Shown: in pieces, positions 1 to 10,599 of the stretch | Position numbering within the stretch: position 1 is the first letter of the stretch | Layout: every line of letters starts with the position of its first letter | Source: Spirogloea muscicola | Lineage: Eukaryota; Streptophyta; Zygnematophyceae; Spirogloeales; Spirogloeaceae | DNA: 29,055 bases | NCBI GenBank assembly: GCA_009602725.1 | Contig: WELB01000063.1 | Span: forward strand, 551,660 to 580,714 | Reading direction: 5' to 3' | Translations under genes and position numbers: made by a program | Notes under the pieces: generated by a model | Databases searched by the model: none | Told to the model about the DNA's origin: nothing | What the model saw: only the letters and a program-made list of their open reading frames with translations

Positions 1-3000
1 GGACGGCGGCCAGCTCTGGCTGGCCGCCGCCGGCGCCGCCGCAAGCCCTGGCAGCGGCGGCGGCAACGGCGGCCAGCGCAGCCTCGAGGGCCTGCCCATC
101 ACCAAAGCGCCGCGAGCCGACGACGAGACCGGTGCCGACGACGGCGGCGGCGACCCCAAAATCAGTCAGCCGGTGAGCCCGCCGCTGAGATTCGAACCCA
201 AACCTCGAAACGACGAACGAGACAGACTTGGAACTCGGCGTTGTCTCCAGCCTGCCAAGCCCGCGCTTTGACCACCTGAGCTACTTCTTAACCCTCACTT
301 AAGGAAGGAATAGCTTTGCCATTACCAATGTCAAGGCATTGGTAATGAAATGGCTGTGAGAGGCCAGCCCAAAGGGATGTACAAGGTCTGAAAGGGCCGG
401 AAGGCGCAACGGCAGGACACTAAATGCCCATGACTTCTGCAAGTGGGGCTCAATAACCCTCTAGTCAGCGAGTGCAGATCAGATTAAGTAGAGGGCGGAA
501 ATGCGTCGCCTTGACGGAGGCAGCAGCATTCATGTGCAAATCAACGTAACATGAATGCTAACTCTTTTGTGTAATCAAGGCATACCGCCCACAAAGCCGG
601 CGCCGGCGCGACTGCCGCTCACGCCGCGGCGGCCCCTCGGCGAGGCGCAGGTCGCGCGCGACGGCCAGACGGAGCTGCGGGAGCGGCTGCCCTCCGCGTT
701 CGACAGCCCCGAGTGCTTGCCATTCGACACTGCAGCCGGCGACGGATTCGGGCCAGCCGCTGCGGGCTTCCGCCTCGGCGCTTGCGGCGCCGCGCTCACG
801 CCCGCGGAGTGGGCCGAGCACAGGTACCGCAGCTGCGTGCACTCATGGGCAGCCACTGGCAATCCCAACACAGCCATTAAGGGTATCCTGCTAGAAATCA
901 TGCGACTAGTGCCAGTCAGCACCTGAAAGAGCAGCTTGGAAGCTGAAGTGACTGCTGGCAGCTATGACAGCAGTCAAACGAGCACACCAGCAGCAGTACT
1001 CCGAGTCTTTGCTTTATGTCACTGCTTGGGTGTCACCCTCCATGGCCCTCGCTCAGATCACAAGGAATGAAACAGTGCTTACGCCATCTGCGGGCATGAT
1101 CATTGGCAGCGACGAGGATTTGAGCCACGACATCATCCGAAAGAACCAGGCAAGCGCCGCACTGGGTGGCGCACTGCCGAGTGGCATATGAGAAAGTGGC
1201 GGATGTGCTCTGGTTGCCAGGCCTGCAGCAATAATGCATCTGGAGCAGCACACTTTGCGTGTCCTGTTGCGCTTACTCCTGCTCGATAGTCACAAAGCTC
1301 AACAATAAGTAGCAGCTGGCTGGCCCTCTCACTGATTGATCCGCTGGCCAGGGTATGGTAAACGCATGCATGGACAAAGCCTGACCTTCTGGCGTTTGGC
1401 TGTTCGATGTTACTGGAGTACAGACCACAGTAGACCTCATGTACTACAACCAACGGAGCCCCCCAGTCATCAGCGTCCACTGCCGAGGCCTGCCTTGCCC
1501 ACAATTTCAGCAGTGCAGCGGGTATGGCAAACGCTGTACATTGCTGTGAATGAGATCAGCATCCATACTGCAGCGCAGCTCAATCTGCCGTTGCGCATAG
1601 TTGTTCCCATTTCACAACTTCCCACTTCATATGAGCCACTGATTGCAAGTGTAGCTTAACTGACTTCGCCGCTGACCCAGGTCCGCCAGCGGCATCGCAG
1701 CCTGCTGGAATGACGAGCTCGTCGACTCTCAGTACAAAGGTCAGTGTGCCCAGCGACAGGCAGGATCCACGTGACTTCGTAACTGGCCATCATCGCGCTG
1801 ACTTCTACTGCTTAGATGGGCTTCTGATGCAGTAAGGCACAATGATTCGTTCTGATTGCATTGTGAGTCATGGGTGTCTATCCTAATTGCATGGGGTTTG
1901 CCGGCTTGCCGCCAGATTCTGCTACTAAGCAAGGCTGCCCTTGACATTGTGGACCACACTGCAGTGCCTCCGCCATTGAACCATCCCGCAGATTCGGGCT
2001 TTGACACTCGCACGCTGCACCCGTACAGCGGCCAGGTCTTCCTTGTCAAGGGCGCCTATGTCAATGCCAAGGGCATGACGTTCAACGCCACGCACTTCTT
2101 CGAGCACGGCGGCTGCACATATCTTGACGACTTCATGTACGAGGTGGTGAGGCCCATGCTCTGAAGCACTGGAACCAGGTGTTCAGATGGCATATCAGAA
2201 GATAGCCATGTGCATACAACGCGAGACATGATATCTGTAAGCTGAGACATACTGTGCGGAAGTGTCGAACTCCTCTTTGTGCTCTCAGGGACTTCAAAGT
2301 GTATTGTCAAGACCTGATGAAGTGCTGGGCAAAGGTAGAAACTTATGTTTGATAAGTGAGTGCAGGGCAAGGCGAAAGTGCTCAAGTATAAGTACCTCGT
2401 CAACCTGGCTAATTGGAACAGCGACAACTTCTTCCACTTCATGACAGAGATCACTGCGCTATTTCTCTCCATTGAGAAGGTGGGTTGTCTGCTCTGTGAC
2501 TTTCCCCACTGCAGCAGATGGTGTATTACTTTGCTGGCGCTTCAAGTAGCTGCAGCTGATTGGAGAAGCAATACCACAGAGGAGGACTACTGACAGCTAT
2601 TTGTGCGGCTCCCAAAGGTCCTGAAGGACCTCCCCAGAGTTGCCATTGCGTTTCGTCATGGACAAGACTCTGAAGTCTTCCACCGGTACATCGACCTCTT
2701 AAGCAAGAGCAGCGAAGTATGCATTCATTCTGCCTGGCAACAGCTAGGATTTATCTGAGGCACTTGAGGCAGTCTGGTCATACGTTCATATTCAAATCTC
2801 GAGTCCCAAAGGCAATGCTATGTGCATTGCTTAAGGCATTTTGCTTGGGCAACCTTGCAAAAGTCTCCAAGCGTCCAACCACTGGCCAATGAACAAGCAA
2901 TGTCTCTTTCTGCTACAGGACCTGAACTTGCAGTTCATACACTGGGCGAATGGCAAGGAAGAGATACTCTATGGAGGTAAATCTTTGCCTAGCTGAAGTG

Positions 3001-4178
3001 CATACACTGTAGGTCAGCATGCTTATGCAATTTGACGCAAGTGATGTGGATGGCTTAGCCATCCAATCATATTCCTAGGTAGGCTGTCATCGTTAATCCA
3101 TCCAATGTGGATGAAGGCTACCAATAGTGTCTGCAGACACAGCAGACCTATCACAATCTGCTTACGTGCAATAATCTGATGATGCATTCCTGCTTCCTCA
3201 GAGCATGTCATTGTGCCAGTCAATACCTGGTGTGGCATGCCCAGTAGAGCTGTGACTTGCCAGGTTCGCCAGCGGCTTCTTGCAAGGTAACCAGTGTCAG
3301 TCAGCAGTATCTCAGTTAATCTGCCAGTTGGCACCTCATAAGCAGCACCATCTAGAATTAGCAGCAAGCGTACTTGAGTAAAAATCACTGGCTGTCAACT
3401 GGATTTTACTAGTAATGTCTCTGAGCCTCATCGACTGACCGTTACCATAATCATCTGCTGGCTGTGCCAGTGTAAGTGCCGAGTCTGTGGCCATGGCAAA
3501 CTTACTGGCCAAAGGGTGCTCGGTGGATGAAGTTCTGGCAGCCGTGCCTGCCGCTGTCGTCACATATGGCCGCAGGCTGCCCAGTGCAAGCCGAAGGTGG
3601 CCATGCGGCCCTGACACTAATACCTGGCTTCCACTTCTAAAACGGCCTAGATCTTAAATAAATGTTTGAGTACACCGATGTCATTGGCAGGCATATCATA
3701 CTTCGAAAGGAAAGGAAAGAATGGTGTTTTCTGATATCCTTGCAACTCAATCTGACATACTTGAGTTACTATTGGTGCTTCTCGCAGCATTTTGAGGGAC
3801 CGGGAGCTGCATGCACACCTCAGTGAGCGCTTCGGAGCGACCCGGGTGAGGAGCTTTTACGGCAATCTGAGCAAGGACGAGACTGCTGCCTTGCTCCAGC
3901 ATACAGCGCTCTATGTCGCGCCCCATGGTGCCGGAGACACCAACTTGCTGTTCATGCAGCCAGGGGCGTCCATGGTGGAAATTCGGCCGGACGCGTACAA
4001 CAACCAGTGCTACCATATACTCTCATCCATCAGCAGGGTGCATTACTTTCTCCTCAAAGCCCAGGGCGACTTTGATTCGCCACTGGTAATTGGCGACCTT
4101 GCGGAGCTGCAAGGCGTCATTGACGTGGCAGCCGCCGCTCACAGGACACTGCCTGCTGGGCCCGTGTGCGATGCTTGA
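1..4178 (+). CDS. GT61/EOGT-like glycosyltransferase (DUF563 type), 5'-partial, multi-exon
   Basis: Predicted Golgi/ER-type glycosyltransferase of the GT61 (DUF563, EOGT/XYLT-like) family. These enzymes transfer sugars to polysaccharides or glycoproteins; the substrate cannot be told here. Exons I infer: <1-172 (Gly/Ala-rich stem region, donor GTGAGC), about 597-823, about 1930-2146, 2366-2479, 2597-2716, 2919-2976, 3202-3286 and 3788-4178 (stop TGA). From 2366 onward every junction is GT-AG and the phases match exactly: 0,0,1,2. Family signatures: NSDNFFHFMTE in exon 4, VPVNTWCGMPS followed by QVRQRLL in exon 7 (the RCG.PS-type block), and APHGAGDTNLLFMQPGASM then VEIRP in the last exon, the classic HGAG..N..FM.PG signature. 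Limits of exons 2 and 3 are uncertain: 1916 or 1965 are other acceptors, and another exon may lie at 900-1900. The visible part encodes roughly 460 residues; the start, with any membrane anchor, lies outside the window. Intron 1 carries a copy of the window's repeat core. Confidence 0.85.
320..400 (-). repeat. Repeat core in glycosyltransferase intron 1, preceded by a perfect inverted repeat
   Basis: CATTACCAATG (320-330) and CATTGGTAATG (337-347) form a perfect 11-bp inverted repeat with a 6-nt loop. It is followed at once by a reverse-oriented copy of the dispersed core (TGGCTGTGAGAGGCCAGCCC, 351-370, then AAGGGATGTACAAGGTCTGAAAGG). It lies between the proposed exons 1 and 2, so it should be spliced out. 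Confidence 0.7.
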
Positions 4179-5380
4179 AAGCAGCTGACTTGGCAGCGAG
4201 CATCATTGTTGCATAACTCTGCAGCCAGCATTATACTTTTATTCATTGAGTATAATTTCTCCCGACTGGCCTTTCACAACTCGCTGCCAAGGTCCTCTTG
4301 ACAGTGTGTCGGTAATGGTAAAATGTGGAGTCATCCAACGGTGTAGCTGTAGCGCCTGTGCTCGCCATATGTACGTCGTACTCGAATAAGAAGCTTGTAT
4401 CTTCAAGCGTCAAACAGCAACGAGGAGCACGTGTCGTGCACTACATACTATACAGATTCTTGCCGCCGTTCAGGCATTCAAGAAGCTTCATCTCTGACTT
4501 GATGATGATTGCAGACAGCGACCTTGCTCCAGAGCTCAGTGATTCTTCTGGTAATTTCATGTTAGACTAAAGCTTGCAGAACCTATGTCATGAGCATACA
4601 ATGCAATGTTTGAGTATGTACGTGTGCATGTACATGTAAATGGAACGAGTCCTTTCCATGTCAGCTTGTCCCAGAGAAGCGCTGGCACCCACCTCAAGAG
4701 CATGACCTGCAGGGTTGGCTGTGAGGGATTAGCTGCCATTCAACTGTCTCTGTATGTAGTGCCTTGGGTGGTAGCTAACGTCGTCCTTATTCAGGCCCTC
4801 ATACGGACGTCAACAGCCGAGCCAGTAAGTCATAAGTACAGGATTGGCATCTCAAGGGCAAGGCCAACCATGTGGCGAGCCTGAACTTGAAAGTTTCGAC
4901 TAGTAGAACATACAGTGGCAAACTGGTGAGGAAGCCCTCTTCATCATACACTGCATCTTTCTGTTGTGCAATCTGACAAAATGATCTTGTGACATGGTCT
5001 GATTTGATAAAATTATGCAAGGGAACACAATCGATTACTATACCCTGCAGCCCAAGCCTAGGCTCTGGTTGTGGCTTTCGTGAGCTCTGCCTATGAAGCA
5101 ATATGACTGGATGTAAGCTTACTGGGGAGTACATATTCCCACTTATTCCAAGTTGTACAGGCCCCCTGGCCGTTGATAGTAATGACTATCAGGGTGAGGC
5201 CAGCTTAAGCGTATGTCCTCGTGGTTGTAGGGCAAAGGCAGTGCACTTCAGCAGAGGAGAAGAGATGACCTTGCCCCTTTGGAAATGCTGCCTCTTATTT
5301 GCCCACTTAAGTCGTAGCTACTCCTAGCCAGGCTTCTTTCATGTAGCCCCGTTATCTGCGCACCGTCTTTCTGCATCAGG
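4179..5380. other. Intergenic stretch without recognisable gene
   Basis: This follows the glycosyltransferase stop codon and must contain its 3' UTR. Only short open frames occur on either strand, none with a recognisable motif, and I saw no RNA gene. The repeat core is absent, which contrasts with the sequence that follows. Confidence 0.5.
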
Positions 5381-5504
5381 CGATGCTTTTCCGCCTTCTT
5401 CTTACTCCGACCTGCATTTCTTTACTAGAAGTAGTGGAGCGTCCATGCGCAGGAGTCATGAGGAGTACACACCTTGCGCCTGCAAACCCTTCCGGACCCA
5501 TCCG

Positions 5505-6135
5505 TTCCAGCTTCTTTGGACATTACTCATTGTTTTGTCGGCTGGCTTTTCTTACAGCCCTCGCCGCCTTTGGAGAAGCTGCTTTTCCTTCTTCTTCTGA
5601 AGTGGCCTCTCACAACCATCGCCACAGTTTGAAGAGCTTTTACTCTTTGCCTGAACAGTGTACTAACTCGGCTTGGCCTGCTTTTCATCTTGGCGTGGAC
5701 CGCGCGCCTTTGGTCTTTCAGCCGGTTTCGCACTGTTACAGTCTCCGACTTAGCATTGAGCTTTGCCTTCTGTAGCCCATTCCTTGCACTAGCTTTTGGA
5801 AGACCTTGTTAATTCCTTTGGGCTGGCCTCTCACAGCCATTGCCTCGCACTGGAAGTCTCCAGTGTGCCTGAACAGTGTACTGGCTCGGCTCGGCTTGGC
5901 TTCCTTCCCATTCAGCAATAGCTTTTGTCAGACTTTGTACTAAGTGCTTACCCAATTGGGAAAGCAGTATTTTGGCGCCTTCGGACCTTGTCAATTCTTT
6001 TCGGGCTGGCTGTTCACAGCCCTTGGCTCCTTTGGGAGAGCCACGTTTCTTCGTTGTACATTGCTTTTGGCTGGGCTAGCAGTCAATTTGGCCGCGCCTT
6101 CTTTTGGCTGGCCTCTCACAGCCACTGCCTTACAC
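5505..6135 (+). repeat. Cluster of four repeat cores in the same orientation
   Basis: Four diverged copies of the core lie at about 5519-5580, 5811-5870, 5986-6045 and 6075-6135. Each has GGCTGGC, a 5-10 nt spacer and CAGCC, usually preceded by a form of GACCTTGTCAATTCTTT and followed by a purine-rich tail such as TTTGGGAGAGCC or TTTGGAGAAGCTG. Open frames across them are incidental. Copies differ clearly from each other, so they are not a recent tandem expansion. Confidence 0.65.
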
Positions 6136-6274
6136 TGATGAGCTGTTTCTCATCCTGGCGCCCCCCGGCGCGCCTCTTCTTTTCCTCGACAGTGGGCGCC
6201 CGGGTGGCAGCCCCGCCTGCAGATCGACAAGCCCATGGCTGTGGGCATCATCTGCCGCCCCTCCACATCTCTCC

Positions 6275-6765
6275 CTCCACTTATCACGGCCCCGAGGACA
6301 GTCAGGCCCCACCCCCCTCCTGGCTGGCCTTTACAGCCGCGCTTTCTATATCAGCAGCCGCATTCGTCTCCCTCCTACCAGCCGCAATCGACACTTGCGG
6401 CTTTATGGGTCCTCGCTTCCATACCCTACTTGTGAGCATTGCAAGTGGGATATGCTCGACTTGTATGCTTCCAGCTCAGATGGGCATGCCGGCAGCCTAC
6501 TTGTCATTCTTGCGACGTCGAGTTTCAGCTTTTCTGCAGTGAGCTCAGGCTCATGCGTTGCATCGGAAAGCTGGTCGAGCCTTAGCTGGTAGCTCAAGAG
6601 CTTGTCGCTTGCCGTCCGTTATTCGGGCATCAATTAGCGACCTCTATGTGCTGACTCGTGGTTACTGAGCGGGTCAGCTTAGCAGCAGGTGACGTACATT
6701 TGTCAGTGTGCTTGCCTTCGTACTTGGCCACACAGGCCCTACATCTCTTTATACACACTCCTTTC
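6275..6765 (+). mobile_element. Tandem unit A: 3'-end copy of the orphan repeat element, one nonsense codon
   Basis: First of two adjacent direct copies of about 490-498 bp. The coding frame runs through a hydrophobic segment (WLAFTAALSISAAAF), then MPAAYLSFLRRRVSAFLQ, and meets TGA at 6540-6542. Beyond it the same frame resumes with a Gln-Ala-x-Ala-Leu-His and Lys-Ala-Gly-Arg-Ala block and ends in ISDLYVLTRGY with TGA at 6666-6668. The stop sits in a hairpin (6652-6676). The 3' flank holds TTGCCTTCGTACTTGGCC. No known family was recognised. Unit B has CGA where this copy has TGA, so the break looks like a point mutation. Confidence 0.6.
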
Positions 6766-7259
6766 CTCCACTCATCACGGCCCCGAGAGAGTCAGGCCCC
6801 ACCCCCCTCCTGGCTGGCCTTTACAGCCGCTCTTTCTATATCAGCAGCCGCATTCTTCTCCCTCATACCAGCCGCAATCGACAATTTCGGCTGCATGGGT
6901 CCTCGCTTCCATACCCAGCTCGAGAACATTGCAAGTCTGGGATATGCTCGACTTGAGGATATGCTTCCAGCTGAGATGGGCATACCGGCAGCCTACTTGT
7001 CATTCTTGCGACGTCGAGTTTCAGCTTGTCTGCAGCGAGCTCAGGCTCATGCGTTGCATCAGAAAGCTGGTCGAGCCTTTGCTGGTAGCTCAAGAGCTTG
7101 TCGCTTGCCGTCCGGTATTGCCGTCCGGGCATCAGCGACCGCTATGTGCTGACTCGTGGTTACTGAGCGGGTCAGCTTAGCAGCCGGTGATTTACAATTG
7201 TCAATGTGCTTGCCTTTGTACTTGGCCACACGGCCCTACATCTCTTAATACGCACTCCA
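6766..7259 (+). mobile_element. Tandem unit B: second copy of the orphan element 3' end, frameshifted near its C-terminus
   Basis: Direct repeat of unit A with an offset of about 491 bp at the start and 498 bp at the end. Its frame reads through the LQRAQAHALHQKAGRAF block, which unit A has broken. A short insertion (TTGCCGTC region, about 7118-7128) then shifts the frame and gives a premature stop at 7150-7152. The DNA still contains the SDRYVLTRGY reading with TGA at 7164-7166 and the hairpin at 7150-7174. Together the two units suggest a shared ancestor with an intact frame. The hydrophobic stretch FTAALSISAAAFFSLIPAA may be a membrane segment or chance. Confidence 0.6.
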
Positions 7260-7269
7260 TTTACTTCTC

Positions 7270-7497
7270 CAAGCCCGCCAGATAGGCGGCCGTAGCGGCA
7301 CGGCGGCGCCCGGCATGGCGCGTCGCGGCGCTGGTCGCCGCCGTGACCAGGCTCGCCGCCGCCTCCGGCATCCCGCTCCCGCTGCTCCTGGCCGTCGCCT
7401 GCGAGTGTCGGGACGCCGCCGTTGGTGGCCTGCCCCAGCCCTCTGCCGGCGCCGCCGGGGCCTCCTCTTTCAAGAGCACAGATGGCCTCCGGGCTAA
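7270..7497 (+). other. GC-rich island with coding-like frame, origin unknown
   Basis: Abruptly GC-rich sequence directly downstream of unit B. One + frame without an ATG stays open from about 7285 to TAA at 7497-7499 and reads as Ala/Leu-rich, protein-like sequence (RVAALVAAVTRLAAASGI, then PLPLLLAVACECRDAA). Other frames and the minus strand are also open, as expected at this GC content, so coding is not shown. It could be a captured host exon, part of the element's ORF, or compositional noise. The next 800 bp to 8.3 kb show only weak frames, such as 7787-8131, with no recognisable domain. Confidence 0.25.
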
Positions 7498-8329
7498 TTA
7501 AGCAATACCTGCCATTACTCCGCCGCTGCTCGGACGGTTCCTGCCATTGCTCGTCAAGGGGGCACACCACTTGAGGCGCGTTATGCTTTTCTTTGATCTA
7601 CTTTGTGGGCTACTTTCAGCTCGCGTGCTGCAGGATGGGATTGGGCAGGTATCACTTGAGGCACGTGCAGATAGGGTCTACTCCCTGACCAGAGCTGGCT
7701 TGGAGGAGCCGTGCTTGTGACTTCAACCACACTAAGCGGGTGCATGCTCGCCTCATACATCCACGTGTGCGGCAACCTCAACATGCTTGTCGGATAGACA
7801 CAAATGGGTCACTGACGGTCTCATGCACGTCAATCACCCGGAGCTGCGCGCAACATCACGGCTTTTTGAGAGGCATAAATTGGGCCAGATAGGTACTACA
7901 AGCATCTCGAGGGGCGCGAAGGTGGGCCCAGGGCTCGTGGGCTATATGAAAGCACAAAAAACTCCCGAAGCCCATGTACTCCTCTCGTGCGCTCCGACCC
8001 ATTTGCCGGCCAGGCTGACACCTCGTCTACAGCTGAACCACGCCAGGAGTGGCCATCATATGATGGTTGAGGTTGTACTTGGCAGCTCCTTACCTCCCAG
8101 CTGCCCGTCAGATCTCCTACCTACATTATAAAGCTTTTCAAACCAAGGCGCCCTCGTCTCCCCTTCAATGACATCCTTCGCAACACGTTCAATCCACATT
8201 AGCTTACGGGACTGTTGTTACTAGACCGGGTCGTGACAACTTGTGACCACCTCACGCACCCAACGCACTGCCAAGGCCACGAGGACCTCTTTCCAGTTCC
8301 CAGACGAGGCAGTCGGAGACTTATCTCTT

Positions 8330-9280
8330 GACGCTTCCGGCCCTTCAGTTGTTTGCTCATTCTATTCTGGTAGCCTTTCACAGCCAGGGCCCGTCCTTGT
8401 AGAATCTTGTTTTCCTTTTATCAATTGTGTAGATGCGTGGTTTCCATTCTCTGGCCACTTCAGAGATGATACATTTCTCTTTTTGCTGGCCTTTCATAGT
8501 CATCACCCCTTCTTCAAGACCAGCTTCTGACGGAGCAGGCCACTGGCTTCCATGACTGTCCTTCGGTCTTAGCCTGTCGGGGCCGTTTAGGCTCACTCGT
8601 CGGTACTGGAATTGCCCTTCAGTGTGCTTTCGCCCTGTTACCTTAGCACCTCTTAGCCTAGGGCTTCAGCTTGGATAGCCCATCACATTGTGCACTGGTG
8701 TATCCCCAACTGCTGTACTGGCTCGCCTTGACCTCCCTTTCATCCATGCGCACCGTGTGCCTTTATCTAGACTAGTATCCTGCTTTCTGCGCCACCCGGC
8801 CCTTTCAGACATTGTCCATTGCTTTGGGCTGGCCTCTCACAGCCATTGCTGCCAATCTGGAAGAGCTGTTTCACTTTGTCTTGTGTCGGAAGGAAGGGCC
8901 GGGAGAAGGGGGGGTGTAATAAGTCTTATGCAAGTCTTATTCTTATAAGCGATATAAGTAAGTGCTATAATTTTTAGCACTTAGTACCTTGCTTTCTGCG
9001 CCATCCGGCTCCTTGTCCATTCCTTTGGGCTGGCCTCTCACAGCCACCAGTCAATTGGGCCGCGCTTTCTCTCATAAGTGTTGTTCCGGCCGGCGGGGGC
9101 CCACACGCATAATTTACAGACATCCGCAAGCCGCACGAGGTCGGGCCGCCTGCTGGCGGAGAAATAACTCCACGGCCGTGGGCACACACTCCCCCTCCTT
9201 ATCCGAAAATCCTTCGTACGTTCTTTTGTGGGCTGGCCTCTCACAGCCATTGCCTTACATTGGAAAAGCTGTGTTCTAAT
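8330..9280 (+). repeat. Series of repeat cores, + orientation
   Basis: Cores occur at about 8365-8395, 8480-8525, 8805-8870, 8995-9060 and 9205-9275. The last three have the clear form GGGCTGGCCTCTCACAGCC. Two are preceded by a CCTTGTCCATT-like box. The copy at 8995-9060 is followed by CCAGTCAATTGGGCCGCGCTTTCT, a secondary motif seen elsewhere (6080-6100, 9420-9440, 13600-13615, and 15068-15090 in reverse). The region is otherwise without genes. Confidence 0.6.
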
Positions 9281-9514
9281 ATCAGCAGCCGCGGTCTACT
9301 TTCTTCCTGGCGGTTACAGCGCGTCGGCCAGCGTCTCGTCGTAGGCCCCGCCCTTCACACCTCGCGTCACCTCGCCCGGCCTTCCTCGCTCTCTCTGTGG
9401 CCCTCACCAACGCTAGAAAGCGCGGCCAAATTGACTGGTGGAGCTACTACACGCTCCTATCTTGCCGCGGCGCGTCCCGGCCTCCGCTAACATAGTCATG
9501 AAATCCCTCTGTAG

Positions 9515-9752
9515 TATGCGTCTGGCTGGCTTTTACAGCCGCTCGTTGGATGTCAGCAGCCGTATCCTTCCCCGTCAAGTGCGGCCCGGCGCAAGCGCGG
9601 ACGTGATGGTGTGGCGGCCGGCATCCCGCGCCCACGGCCTTGCGGCGGCGACCGCGGCGGCAAGCAGGGAGCCATTGTCGTGGGTCGCCGTGTTGGTCTA
9701 CCTCGCCGCCGACTGTGCCACCCCAGTCCTGCTTATAGTGGCCGTTTGGTAG
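9515..9752 (+). mobile_element. Copy of the unit A/B hydrophobic segment joined to a GC-rich frame
   Basis: CTGGCTGGCTTTTACAGCCG at 9521 and the following CAGCAGCCG match the start of units A and B. The sequence then runs into a GC-rich frame that stays open to TAG at 9750-9752, including SADVMVWRPASRAHGLAAA and SWVAVLVYLAADCATPVL. It differs from the 6.3-7.2 kb copies after about 70 bp, so it is a rearranged or more upstream part of the element, or a captured fragment. No domain recognised. Confidence 0.3.
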
Positions 9753-10460
9753 CAGTGGCGGTCCCTAGCAGCTGGTCGCACGCCTGTTAGGACCTCGAGG
9801 TCCACCAGACCAGAGCGTCAACAAAGCTGCAACACCGCTGCAGCACTGAGCAGCTGCGAGATATCTACAAGCCAGTGGCCGCCACTCCGCGCTGCAAACT
9901 AGGCAAACAGTGTCGCCGAGCTCGCTGACCATCCTGGCCTCTTCAGAGTCTTCCAAGACCGGCCTGCCCTGGCCTTGCCGCGCTTGCCAAGATGCTGCGC
10001 TTGTATTCAGGTCGACACCTCTTCCGACTCTCCTAAATCTACTGGTCATCCACCTGTTTGAAGACCACAAGGCTCTCGTGGCTTTTGACGTACGATCTGG
10101 TCGACAATAAGTAAGGGCACAGACCCTTGTGATCACATAATATATAGACCAGCAATTGCCTCCGTCCGCTGTTCACACTCATGGCCAGCAGTGCCTGATG
10201 TCCACTTCGCGGTGATGCACTGCAACCCTGTAAGTCTGCATCTCTTGTCACCTCGCAGCCATATGTATCCCTTTACTGGTTGTATCTGCTGTGTGCGCGA
10301 CTGGCCGTGCTTTTGGACCCTCAGTGAAATGTCTACCGTCCTTCAACAGGCCATGAAAGGATCCTGTGCTGTTGACCTGGCCGCCGACCCAGGTCGGGGA
10401 TGGTGATGTGCTTTCATTCTGACGCATTTGACTGGGGTGATACACATTGTTTACCCTAAT
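9753..10460. other. Stretch with no recognisable gene
   Basis: Only short overlapping frames on both strands (for example 9765-10136 minus, 9910-10110 plus) with no motif I recognise. No clear repeat core. Confidence 0.4.
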
Positions 10461-10470
10461 AAGTCAATGC

Positions 10471-10588
10471 TAAATGGGTCGTTCCTGGTCAAAGGGTCCG
10501 GACATCATTTTTTCGAGCTTATATATCAAGTGCACGCACTTTTTCGAGGAAAGTGGTACACATCTGGGCAACTTCACCAATAATGCGG
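10471..10588 (+). pseudogene. Glycosyltransferase pseudo-exon (resembles exon 3 of the 5' gene)
   Basis: NGSFLVKG at 10471-10494 corresponds to GQVFLVKG of the intact exon 3. After a net 2-nt length difference, THFFEESGTHLGNFTNNA in another frame corresponds to THFFEHGGCTYLDDFMYE and ends at a matching GTGAGG donor. The frameshift inside one exon makes it a relic. A possible exon-5-like remnant (VAFYRRES) lies near 10838, but this is weak. Same strand as the intact gene about 8 kb upstream. Confidence 0.55.
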
Positions 10589-10599
10589 TGAGGGCCAAA

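Noticed and set aside
180-215. tRNA-like T-loop on the minus strand (GGGTTCGAATCTC)
   Set aside because: No pairing T stem, anticodon arm or acceptor stem around it. The GGTTCGAAG strings in the repeat cores likewise lack A-box partners, so a tRNA-derived SINE is not supported.
3464-3650. Candidate glycosyltransferase exon reading AAVVTYGRRLPSASRRWPCG
   Set aside because: The acceptor is out of phase with the exon ending at 2976 and no donor precedes a stop. The segment 3202-3286 fits phase and motif exactly instead, so this is intronic.
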